Of a DNA stretch of 5,299 nucleotides, positions 1-5,030 are shown piece by piece. The notes under the pieces were generated by a model. It was not told the origin of the DNA. It saw only the letters and a program-made list of their open reading frames with translations, and did not search any database. The translations under genes and the position numbers were made by a program. The DNA comes from Gemmatimonas phototrophica (lineage in GTDB: Bacteria > Gemmatimonadota > Gemmatimonadetes > Longimicrobiales > Gaopeijiaceae), in contig CAMCNM010000161.1 of assembly GCA_945876015.1 (NCBI GenBank), positions 1-5,299 on the forward strand, in the 5' to 3' direction. Position 1 is the first letter of the stretch, and each line of letters opens with the position of its first letter.

Positions 1-122
1 CCAGTCTCGCCGATCAGACCCCAGACCAGGCATACTTCTTCCCGCTGCCGCTTGCCGCGGCCGCATGACCGCCCGCCTTCCACTTATCCCGACCTGTTTC
101 GCTGTACAGAAAAGCGGAGCCA
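1..122 (+). mobile_element. Right end of an IS3-family-like insertion sequence (partial)
   Basis: The plus strand carries a short open stretch that reads like the extreme C-terminus of an IS3-family OrfB transposase, stopping at 66-68. About 54 non-coding bases follow. Read on the minus strand from 122, the putative terminus is TGGCTCCGCTTTTCTGTACA (122 down to 103) and starts with TG, as IS3-family ends usually do. The boundary also coincides with the point where the minus-strand AAA ATPase reading frame stops resembling its family. The other end lies outside the window, so the matching terminal repeat and target duplication cannot be seen. The family assignment rests on the short TPDQAYF motif and the position, so it is probable rather than certain. 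Confidence 0.65.
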
Positions 123-1350
123 CTTCTGTTGTCGTGTGGTCAGCCCACTGAAAGTCGTCGATCCAGAGAACCGCTGGTTCTCTAGCAACTTCTTGTAGCA
201 ATCGACGAATTGCTTCGAAAAGCCTTCTCGAGACGGCGCTTGGATCGACATACGACGTCTCGACCATGGTTGGCTTTGGGAGGGGAAGGATATCCTGAAT
301 CACGCCTCGCCAAGGTTCCTCAATACGAGCGACAGCGGAAGTCACAGCGCTTCCCTGCAGGGCATCCAAGAGAGAGTTGAGGGGAATCTGTTGCTCCAAC
401 GGGCTGCAACGGGAATGAAGCACGGTGACCCCCCCCGACACCGCAACGCGACAGACCTCATTGAGCAATCGTGTCTTTCCAATGCCCGCCTCCCCGGTTA
501 CAAGAATCGGGGAAATAGAATCCGCTGTTGTCTGCCTGAGACTAGATAGCAGTCGCCGCATCTCCTCCCTTCTGCCTACGAATTGCGGGTCCTCAAAGGC
601 CTGAATCGACTCGTTCTCCCGCCCTGCGTGGGAGCGAGCCGCGTCTGCCGTGACCGTGACAAGAGCGTCGATTGGGCGCCCCCCCAACCCCTGCCTTTCC
701 AACCATGCTCGATGCGCCGCCTCTGCACCCGCCGGATTGCCAGCTAGCGTTCTAGCCTTCATCACGCGGCGGAGACATGACTCACTATCCGGATCGAGAG
801 CGAGCAAAGCTTCAGCGGCGTCGCAGGCTACGGTCCAATCGCCCGACCCTTCCGCTGCGGACCATGAGGATGCCGCGGCGTCTCGAACCCGGTTTCGGAG
901 CGAAAGCGTTCGCGCATCCTTCCAATCGTCGAATGCTCGTGAAATCGGGCTCACCAACCGCGAAAGAAATCCTCGCTCAACCAACGCAGCGGCGTCCTTG
1001 TTGCGGTCCTTCCGGACGAGAGCCTCAAGAAGTTCGAGGTCAGAGTTTAGTCGCGAAAGATTGGGTTTGATCCGATCACCCTCGTACAGGAAGAGATCGT
1101 CGGCCCCAATCTTTTGTGCGGTCGCATAGAGGAGCTGGCTGAACCGGTGGCGTTCAGGTCCACCGTCCTCGGCTTCCCATAGCGACCACACGATACGTGA
1201 CCGCAGGACCCCTTCTCTGCCATGCCCCAGGACGATTCCCAAGGCCGCTCCTTGGTATGGCGAGAGCGGGACTTCCTCGGGTTCGCGTCGGAGAGAGGGT
1301 CCCCCGAACAGGGCCACATCAAATACTTCCAGCCGGCCGGGAAGGGACAT
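1..1350 (-). CDS. SARP/BTAD-type transcriptional activator with AAA/STAND ATPase domain, interrupted by the IS at about codon 409
   Basis: Starting at the ATG at 1348-1350, the protein opens like SARP-family regulators. Residues 8-100 carry a DVALFGGP strand, an RIVWSLWE helix and a short winged-helix-like tail. Residues about 108-225 form a BTAD-like helical region (FDDWKDAR at 140-147; an AGNPAGAEAAHRAWLERQG segment ends at 221). An FVGRREEMRRLL entry motif (257-268) then leads to Walker A GEAGIGKT (286-293) and Walker B VLWIDD (394-399) with FQWAD. Such proteins are large ATP-binding activators, usually with helical repeats after the ATPase. After HTTTE (409) the family resemblance ends, where an IS end begins. 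The frame stays open to the window edge but encodes IS-derived sequence, so the product is probably truncated. The ATG has no clear Shine-Dalgarno. No standard start lies between it and the in-frame TAG at 1402-1404. The gene lies 75 nt downstream of an AraC-type gene on the same strand, probably in one transcript. Confidence 0.82.
   Translation of the reverse strand, partial: MSLPGRLEVFDVALFGGPSLRREPEEVPLSPYQGAALGIVLGHGREGVLRSRIVWSLWEAEDGGPERHRFSQLLYATAQKIGADDLFLYEGDRIKPNLSRLNSDLELLEALVRKDRNKDAAALVERGFLSRLVSPISRAFDDWKDARTLSLRNRVRDAAASSWSAAEGSGDWTVACDAAEALLALDPDSESCLRRVMKARTLAGNPAGAEAAHRAWLERQGLGGRPIDALVTVTADAARSHAGRENESIQAFEDPQFVGRREEMRRLLSSLRQTTADSISPILVTGEAGIGKTRLLNEVCRVAVSGGVTVLHSRCSPLEQQIPLNSLLDALQGSAVTSAVARIEEPWRGVIQDILPLPKPTMVETSYVDPSAVSRRLFEAIRRLLQEVAREPAVLWIDDFQWADHTTTEVAPLFCTAKQVGISGRRAVMRPRQAAAGRSMPGLGSDRRDW
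3..68 (+). CDS. IS3-family transposase OrfB, C-terminal 21 residues (partial)
   Basis: Reading from position 3 gives SLADQTPDQAYFFPLPLAAA plus one more A, then TGA. IS3-family integrase-like transposases typically end with a segment of the form RPHQSL..TPDEVYF shortly after the last catalytic glutamate of the DDE core. This tail matches the SL...TPD..YF part of that pattern. The catalytic domain lies to the left, outside the window. The enzyme would cut and join the ends of its own element. The fragment is very short, so it is called from the motif and its location next to a broken gene. Alternatives are another rve-type transposase, or chance. Confidence 0.55.
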   Translation, partial: SLADQTPDQAYFFPLPLAAAA

Positions 1351-1425
1351 GTCGCTTGATGATGACGGTTTGCTGGGGGGGGGACGAATGTGTGAACTCG
1401 GCTAGTCACTAGCAAGCAGAACGCC

Positions 1426-2292
1426 CTAGCTGATTGGCTTCCTATCGGCCTGACTGCGCCAGCCACGTTCCGCCCGAGTCTGGGGTGGCAACTCCTGGGT
1501 GTCCGATTTCCTCGCGGGACGGGAATTGGGGCAAAACCCCCCTTCTTCCGCCTCCTTCCTCAGCCACATTTCCACAACCCACTCCCAACCAAGGCACTCC
1601 CGAGCCGCCGTCGGGCGAATTCCCGTAAGCCTTTGCATTTGCATTTGGTTACTGAGGGCAAAGCCATCGGGGTATCCGAGGTCGCAGGCAATACTAAATA
1701 GCGTGTCCTCGGATGATGGGAGGCGGAGCACGGCGCGGAGCACTCGTCCGAAGTGCAGCCAGTGCGATGGTACGGGAAGGCCTTTGGTCAGGAATCGGCG
1801 ACCCAATGCCCTTCGAGAAACGTAGAGCGACCGTGCCAGGGCGGTGACGCTGCGAATTTCACCGGCCAGATCGATCGTCCGCCGCACCAGGCGACGAGTA
1901 TCTCCATCTAGGACGACGCCGCGCCACGCTAGATAGTCGGTCACCGCGATGGCGAGATCCTCTGGTGTGCGACACAGAAGCGAACGTAAGTCACTGGGGC
2001 TCGCTTCGGGGTGAGAGGGCAGAATGCTCTGGGGCCGACACTGTTCAACTACTCGCAGCACCTCGCGATCTTGCGCCACATCCTCCGCCCGAGGGAGCAT
2101 TACCACTAGCGCCACTCCCCCCGGTCTCTTCCGCACCTGTTCGAAGCATCTTCCCCAGTCCCCTGCTTCCAGGCTCCAAAGGACGGAGATTCCCGGTAGG
2201 CCCGACCACCCTCCGTGCAGCGCTCCTAGGTCTGGGACGGCATCGAGGGTGTGATACGGCGGTGCAAAGAGGGAAATTGCGGGCGGTTCCAT
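1426..2292 (-). CDS. AraC-type HTH transcriptional regulator with non-cupin N-terminal domain
   Basis: This 288-residue protein carries an AraC-type double helix-turn-helix at about 147-231. The first HTH is SVTALARSLYVSRRALGRRF (148-167). The second covers LFSIACDLGYPDGFALSNQM (198-217) and is followed by LTGIRPT, the counterpart of the usual G-x-S/T-P linker. The N-terminal 120 residues show alternating hydrophobic segments (ISVLWSLE; GGVALVVMLP; QSILPSHPEA). They look more like a degenerate receiver-like fold than the arabinose-binding cupin, and no phosphorylatable aspartate is obvious. About 45 polar residues follow the HTH with no recognisable domain. The ATG at 2290-2292 is preferred over the adjacent TTG (2293-2295) because GGAG at 2299-2302 is spaced 6 nt from it. 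The SARP-like gene follows 75 nt downstream. It probably regulates transcription from the upstream region; its ligand and targets are unknown. Confidence 0.85.
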   Translation of the reverse strand: MEPPAISLFAPPYHTLDAVPDLGALHGGWSGLPGISVLWSLEAGDWGRCFEQVRKRPGGVALVVMLPRAEDVAQDREVLRVVEQCRPQSILPSHPEASPSDLRSLLCRTPEDLAIAVTDYLAWRGVVLDGDTRRLVRRTIDLAGEIRSVTALARSLYVSRRALGRRFLTKGLPVPSHWLHFGRVLRAVLRLPSSEDTLFSIACDLGYPDGFALSNQMQMQRLTGIRPTAARECLGWEWVVEMWLRKEAEEGGFCPNSRPARKSDTQELPPQTRAERGWRSQADRKPIS

Positions 2293-2298
2293 CAAGAT

Positions 2299-2302
2299 CT
2301 CC
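2299..2302 (-). promoter_or_regulatory. Ribosome binding site of the AraC-type gene
   Basis: GGAG on the minus strand lies 6 nt before the ATG at 2290-2292 but only 3 nt before the neighbouring in-frame TTG. It therefore decides the start in favour of the ATG. Confidence 0.6.
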
Positions 2303-2327
2303 GGTTGAGGTGAGGAGGGGTGGCTCG

Positions 2328-2374
2328 AGGATAGGGAGGGGGTATCAGCGTTCTATCATCGTTAGCCCCTCCCT
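2328..2374 (-). promoter_or_regulatory. Candidate SARP-style promoter/operator: 11-bp-period direct repeat inside a 9-bp inverted repeat
   Basis: On the plus strand, TATCAGCGTT (2343-2352) and TATCATCGTT (2354-2363) match at 9 of 10 positions with an 11-bp period. They are framed by AGGGAGGGG (2333-2341) and its exact reverse complement CCCCTCCCT (2366-2374). Read toward the AraC-type gene (minus strand), the repeats are followed after 9 nt by TATCCT (2333-2328), a 4/6 match to the -10 consensus. The -35 position (2351-2356) falls inside the repeats and shows no consensus hexamer. SARP regulators are known to bind heptamer direct repeats with 11-bp periodicity that end about 8 bp from the -10 box. 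The AraC-type gene starts about 40 bp further on. The role is inferred. Confidence 0.5.
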
Positions 2375-2469
2375 GGCACACCCCTTGTCCCCTACACCCG
2401 TCGGAACAGCGGGAAAGCCGCGCTACTTGGCCGTTTGTTTGAGGCGGGCCGCGTTCCTTGTCATGTGCG

Positions 2470-2510
2470 CCCGACGGGAGTTGTGGACGAGGGTCCGCCG
2501 GCTCGTCGGG
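2470..2510 (+). promoter_or_regulatory. Two-tier hairpin in the probable leader of the small membrane protein gene
   Basis: The outer stem pairs CCCGACGGG (2470-2478) with CTCGTCGGG (2502-2510), nine pairs with one G-U. An inner stem pairs GTGGAC (2483-2488) with GTCCGC (2493-2498) around a GAGG loop. The structure ends 10 nt before the GGAG ribosome binding site at 2521 and could affect translation initiation or mRNA stability. It may also be a chance product of GC-rich sequence. Confidence 0.35.
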
Positions 2511-2530
2511 ACCTTGAGATGGAGATCGAT

Positions 2531-2770
2531 ATGGCCGACTACGATCGGCCCACCGAAACCACTGTCGTTCAGACGGACAGTGGCAATGGCGGGCTCTACG
2601 CGGTCCTGATTGTCGTGGTGATCATGCTTGTCGCGGGCTTCATCTGGTTTTCGGGTGGCTTCCAATCCGGGAGCACGGACAGTGGCCCGGATATCCAGCT
2701 GAACGTTCCACAGCCGGAAGCGCCCAAGGTCGAGATCAACATGCCCGAGGCCGCGCCCGCGCCTCAGTGA
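2531..2770 (+). CDS. Small single-pass membrane protein, unknown function
   Basis: The product has 79 residues. An N-terminal polar segment (MADYDRPTETTVVQTDSGNG, 1-20) is followed by one strongly hydrophobic helix, about residues 22-40 (LYAVLIVVVIMLVAGFIWF). The tail is proline-rich and acidic (DIQLNVPQPEAPKVEIN, then MPEAAPAPQ), with a possible short beta-like repeat IQLNVP/VEINMP. No charged anchor marks the topology clearly, so the side of the tail is uncertain; an outward tail is a guess. The start at 2531 is chosen because GGAG (2521-2524) lies 6 nt upstream. The in-frame ATG at 2519 and TTG at 2435 lack a good site, and the sequence before 2531 does not look coding. A stem-loop follows the stop, and a TetR gene begins about 170 bp downstream. 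No family is recognised. Confidence 0.72.
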   Translation: MADYDRPTETTVVQTDSGNGGLYAVLIVVVIMLVAGFIWFSGGFQSGSTDSGPDIQLNVPQPEAPKVEINMPEAAPAPQ

Positions 2771-2780
2771 GCTCGGACGT

Positions 2781-2808
2781 GGAAAGGGGGGCTTTAGGTC
2801 TCCTTTCC
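2781..2808 (+). terminator. Stem-loop after the small membrane protein gene
   Basis: GGAAAGGGGG (2781-2790) pairs with TCTCCTTTCC (2799-2808), ten pairs including two G-U, around an 8-nt loop. It begins 10 nt after the TGA at 2768-2770. No T-run follows, so it is a weak intrinsic terminator at best and may instead be an mRNA 3' end stabiliser. Confidence 0.4.
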
Positions 2809-2896
2809 TGCCCCCGATCGGAGAGATCAGCCCTTTCATAGGCCCTCCCATATCTGGGGCTGCTTGCGCCCAGGAGCCTCGTTTTGCATCGTAGTA

Positions 2897-2912
2897 CAGA
2901 ATTGATATTCTG
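2897..2912. promoter_or_regulatory. Candidate TetR operator overlapping a weak promoter
   Basis: CAGAAT (2897-2902) and ATTCTG (2907-2912) form a perfect inverted repeat around TGAT, about 30 bp before the TetR-family start. TATTCT (2906-2911, 4/6 to the -10 consensus) overlaps it. TTGCAT (2884-2889), 16 bp before that, is a poor -35. TetR-family repressors commonly bind such palindromes over their own promoter, so autorepression is a reasonable inference. Confidence 0.45.
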
Positions 2913-2941
2913 ATTCACCATACCACGGCCGATCCCAGAGG

Positions 2942-3589
2942 ATGATGGCAACCCAGTCCCCTCCGGTACGACCCCCCGTTCAAGCTCGCAGCCGCCGTAC
3001 CCTCTCCCGCATCCTCGACGCGACCACTGCCCTCCTGGCCGAGAAGGGCCGCGAAGCCCTGACTGTCCAGGATATCGTGGCTCGCGCAAAGACGTCGGTC
3101 GGCTCGTTCTATGCGCGCTTCTCGGGAAAGGAGGAGCTGCTCGCCTATCTCGAGCAGGGCGTCTGGACCCGCGCTCGGGGCGAGTGGGATGACGCCCTCG
3201 GCTCGCGCGTCGGTGAGGGCAGCTCACTGGGGGAGAGGATTCGCGCGATCGTTGCGCTCCTCGTCGAAGTCCATCAGGACGAGGCGCTCAAGCACTGGAG
3301 CTCGGCCGCGTCGGACGCGGGCGACGGACCCGAGTTCGCGCGCCATATGCGCGATGCAGTAGCCCGCGCGTTGCTCGAATGCCGCACGCACATTCGTCAC
3401 TCCGATCCGGAGCGCGCGATCGAGCTGGGCTACGCGGCCGTACGCGGAGCGCTGCGCGAACGGCCGGAACGCTGGGAAGACGGGCCGCTCACCGAGGAGC
3501 TGACGCGCCTCTGGCGGAGCTACTTGGGTCCGGGAGAGTCGGACGATCGCGGCGCCGCGGCCGTTGACTACTTCCAGGTCTGGACCTAG
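2942..3589 (+). CDS. TetR/AcrR-family transcriptional regulator
   Basis: The product has 215 residues, a normal length for the family. The N-terminal DNA-binding domain spans about 17-70: helix 1 is RRTLSRILDATTALLAEKG, and the helix-turn-helix TVQDIVARAKTSVGSFYARF (41-60) is followed by SGKEELLAYLEQG, all typical of TetR_N. The remaining helical C-terminal domain would bind a ligand and form dimers. It matches no specific subfamily that can be named by eye, and the ligand is unknown. The start is ambiguous. ATG codons at 2942 and 2945 are adjacent, and AGAGG (2937-2941) sits too close to the first and 3 nt from the second, so initiation is weak or from 2945. A palindrome at 2897-2912 suggests autoregulation. 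The gene converges with the minus-strand membrane protein pseudogene, with about 120 bp between their stops. Confidence 0.9.
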   Translation: MMATQSPPVRPPVQARSRRTLSRILDATTALLAEKGREALTVQDIVARAKTSVGSFYARFSGKEELLAYLEQGVWTRARGEWDDALGSRVGEGSSLGERIRAIVALLVEVHQDEALKHWSSAASDAGDGPEFARHMRDAVARALLECRTHIRHSDPERAIELGYAAVRGALRERPERWEDGPLTEELTRLWRSYLGPGESDDRGAAAVDYFQVWT

Positions 3590-3712
3590 GGCGTCAGTTG
3601 CTGCCCTTCCGTCCGCTGGGCCGCTTCCGGAAAGGCGAGCCTCGTCCGTCGTGAGCTATCTGATGGGGTTCGGAGTCGCGGCGACGCGATTCGACATCAC
3701 CTCGGGCGTTCC

Positions 3713-4028
3713 CTAGCTCCTGGAGGGGTCGGGTCCCGCCAGGAGCTCCACGATCCAGCGTGGCGTCTCCTGGCGGAACGCCTCGATCCTGGCCTTCGCG
3801 CCGAAGTGATATCGTGCGAGCAGCGCCTGCACGAGAATCACGATCACCAGCACGGCGCCGTACAGGATCGTGGTGAGGCCGCTGACCAGATCGGCCGGCA
3901 TGCCTGCCATCTCGACCAACTCCTGCATCGAAGGGTCGGGCGCCATCCGCGCGCTCGCGAATCGCGTATTCACAGTAGAGAGCGATCACGCCGCCCAGGA
4001 TCAGCTGATTCCACCCGAGGATCGACAC
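3713..4028 (-). pseudogene. Two-helix membrane protein gene, apparently frameshifted near 3965-3986
   Basis: Minus-strand reading splits between two frames. The upstream part (from a GTG at 4026-4028) reads SILGWNQLILGGVIALY, a plausible first membrane helix, then turns into arginine-rich nonsense. The other frame, open from 3985 to the TAG at 3713-3715, reads NTRFASARMAPDPSMQELVE, then a second helix GLTTILYGAVLVIVILVQAL, then RYHFGAKARIEAFRQETPRW. Joining them with a single-base shift gives a coherent protein of about 100 residues with two membrane helices, a layout common in small bacterial membrane proteins. Neither the GTG at 3971-3973 nor the upstream GTG has a Shine-Dalgarno. The 5' end abuts a foreign gene remnant, so the true start may be lost. 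Alternatives are an 86-residue single-helix gene starting at the GTG at 3971-3973, or a sequencing error. Confidence 0.5.
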
Positions 4029-4143
4029 GCGAGCCGTGCTCAAGGCCGTGATCGAGGGGACCTTCGACCTGACCGCCGCTCAGTCCGAGCGGGTCTTCCC
4101 CGGCTCCGCCGACGTGGCGGGCCTGACCAACCTCATGGCCTAG
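4021..4143 (+). pseudogene. C-terminal remnant of a DUF1501-like protein gene
   Basis: The plus strand reads IDTRAVLKAVIEGTFDLTAA, then QSERVFPGSADVAGLTNLMA, then TAG at 4141-4143. DUF1501 (sulfatase-like fold, often secreted by the Tat route) proteins commonly end with a tail of the form DLRAVLKGVL....L......VFPDSA.V.PL..L, which this matches along its length. Codons are strongly GC-ending, as in the intact genes nearby. The frame is closed by TGA at 4006-4008, and nothing upstream on this strand resembles the rest of such a protein, which is normally about 400 residues or more. The remnant ends one base before the convergent lipoprotein stop, which suggests it stands at its original position and lost its 5' part by deletion or rearrangement. 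Confidence 0.5.
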
Positions 4144-4144
4144 G

Positions 4145-5020
4145 TCAGATCCGGCAGCGCATCACGCGGATCGTGCCGGGTCCGCCGTTGGGCCCACCCT
4201 CGCTGGTGAGTGCGACCAGCCCGTCGGCGCCGATTCCGACGCCCTCTCCCTGGGACTCACGTAGCCAGCGCAGGCTGACCGTGCCGTTCTCGAGCGGTAG
4301 CAGCCGCGCGCCGTCCCACCGGTAGAACAGCAGCGTCTCGTACGTGCGGACCACGACCACAGATCCGTCCGGCGCCGCCGCCGCGCCGGTCACCTGGCGG
4401 GGGAGAGCGCGCGCGGTCTCGCTCAGCTTCTGCACCTCCTCGAGCGTGACCAGGCTGTCGGGGTGCAGCGGACCTGGATAGCGGTAGACGCTGATCGGCT
4501 GCTCCTGCCCCTTCGTCACCAGAAAGAGCTGCTCGCCGGGCAGGACGAACATGGCTTCCGCGTCGCGCGGACCGTCCGGGAGCTTGATCAGGATGCGATC
4601 GGGCGTGACCGTGCGTACGGTCGGCTCGGGCTCGATCACGCGATAGACCACCAGGGTGTCGCGCTCGGAGCGGTTGTCGCCGATGTCGCCCAGGTAGAGG
4701 CAGCTCTCCTCCCCGCACGCTGCCGACGCGATGTCCTCGGCGTCGTAGATCTTCACCCCGTCGAGGAGTACCTCTCCCAGCGCGGAGCCCTGCGCGTCCA
4801 CCCGCCACAGGACGCCCGGGCCCGAGTCGTCGGAGTGCGTCCAGAAGACGCCCTCGCGCGTCAGGCTCGGCGCGACCCCGCTGGATTCGGTGAGCGCGGG
4901 TGGAAAGGCGCGCGCTTCCTCGGTGACGCCGCAGCCCGGTCCCGCGGCGCTCCACATGCCGCAGCCTGCGAGCACGAGCGAGCCGAGGGTGGTCGGGGCA
5001 CCACGAAAGAATGCTCGCAC
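4145..5020 (-). CDS. Predicted lipoprotein with beta-propeller-like repeats
   Basis: The product has 291 residues. The N-terminus (MRAFFRGAPTTLGSLVLAGC) is a lipoprotein signal with lipobox LAGC, so Cys20 would be lipidated and the protein anchored in the cell envelope. The mature part carries motifs typical of a propeller-like family: ESSGVAPS (45-52), FWTHSDDSG (59-67), YDAEDIAS (92-99), CLYLGDIGDN (107-116), DAEAMF (153-158), LVTKG (167-171), VTGAAAAPDGS (210-220), QGEGVGIGADG (257-267) and LTSEGG (271-276). Several are acidic loops that could bind metal or sugars, but no reaction can be assigned. Cys102 and Cys107 could form a small disulfide loop. The start is GTG at 5018-5020, with AGGG (5027-5030) 6 nt upstream. 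This site overlaps the stop codon of the preceding gene, so translation is probably coupled. The TGA at 4145-4147 meets the convergent DUF1501-like remnant with one base between. Confidence 0.85.
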   Translation of the reverse strand: MRAFFRGAPTTLGSLVLAGCGMWSAAGPGCGVTEEARAFPPALTESSGVAPSLTREGVFWTHSDDSGPGVLWRVDAQGSALGEVLLDGVKIYDAEDIASAACGEESCLYLGDIGDNRSERDTLVVYRVIEPEPTVRTVTPDRILIKLPDGPRDAEAMFVLPGEQLFLVTKGQEQPISVYRYPGPLHPDSLVTLEEVQKLSETARALPRQVTGAAAAPDGSVVVVRTYETLLFYRWDGARLLPLENGTVSLRWLRESQGEGVGIGADGLVALTSEGGPNGGPGTIRVMRCRI

Positions 5021-5026
5021 CGGCGA

Positions 5027-5030
5027 CCCT
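5027..5030 (-). promoter_or_regulatory. Ribosome binding site of the lipoprotein gene, overlapping the upstream stop codon
   Basis: AGGG on the minus strand shares its AG with the TAG stop (5029-5031) of the preceding gene and lies 6 nt from the GTG at 5018-5020. This supports the GTG start and translational coupling of the two genes. Confidence 0.55.

Larger units (their letters stand above)
2293..2530. other. Divergent intergenic control region
   Basis: This 238-base gap separates the start of the AraC-type gene (leftward) from that of the small membrane protein gene (rightward). It holds the direct and inverted repeat cluster at 2333-2374 and the leader hairpin at 2470-2510. TTGTCA at 2458-2463 is a 5/6 match to the -35 consensus, but no good -10 follows at the usual spacing. 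Stretches that are open in some frames here lack good ribosome sites and look non-coding. Confidence 0.5.

Noticed and set aside
1..110. Minus-strand alternative frame reading LYSETGRDKWKAGGHAAAAS before a stop
   Set aside because: It looks protein-like, but it is antisense to the transposase-like tail and the IS end, has no start context, and matches no family I recognise. It is more likely a shadow reading.
650..1129. Plus-strand 159-residue reading frame
   Set aside because: It is antisense to the SARP-like gene, rich in Ser and Arg without domain features, and the minus strand clearly encodes BTAD sequence here.
1965..2609. Plus-strand 214-residue reading frame spanning the AraC start and the intergenic region
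   Set aside because: Its first half is antisense to the AraC N-terminus, and it runs across the operator repeats and into the small membrane protein in another frame. Its composition is low-complexity Pro/Arg/Ser.
2736..3227. Minus-strand 163-residue reading frame
   Set aside because: It is antisense to the DNA-binding domain of the TetR gene and is arginine-rich, typical of a shadow frame in GC-rich DNA.
3619..3637. Palindrome TTCCGGAA after the TetR gene considered as a terminator
   Set aside because: Only the central 8 bases pair well, the flanks mismatch and no T-run follows, so it cannot be supported as a terminator.
4257..4955. Minus-strand 232-residue arginine-rich frame, and a plus-strand frame at 4463-5032
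   Set aside because: Both overlap the lipoprotein gene in other frames. The lipoprotein has a signal peptide, a lipobox and coherent motifs, while these are Arg/Ala/Gly-rich or antisense.
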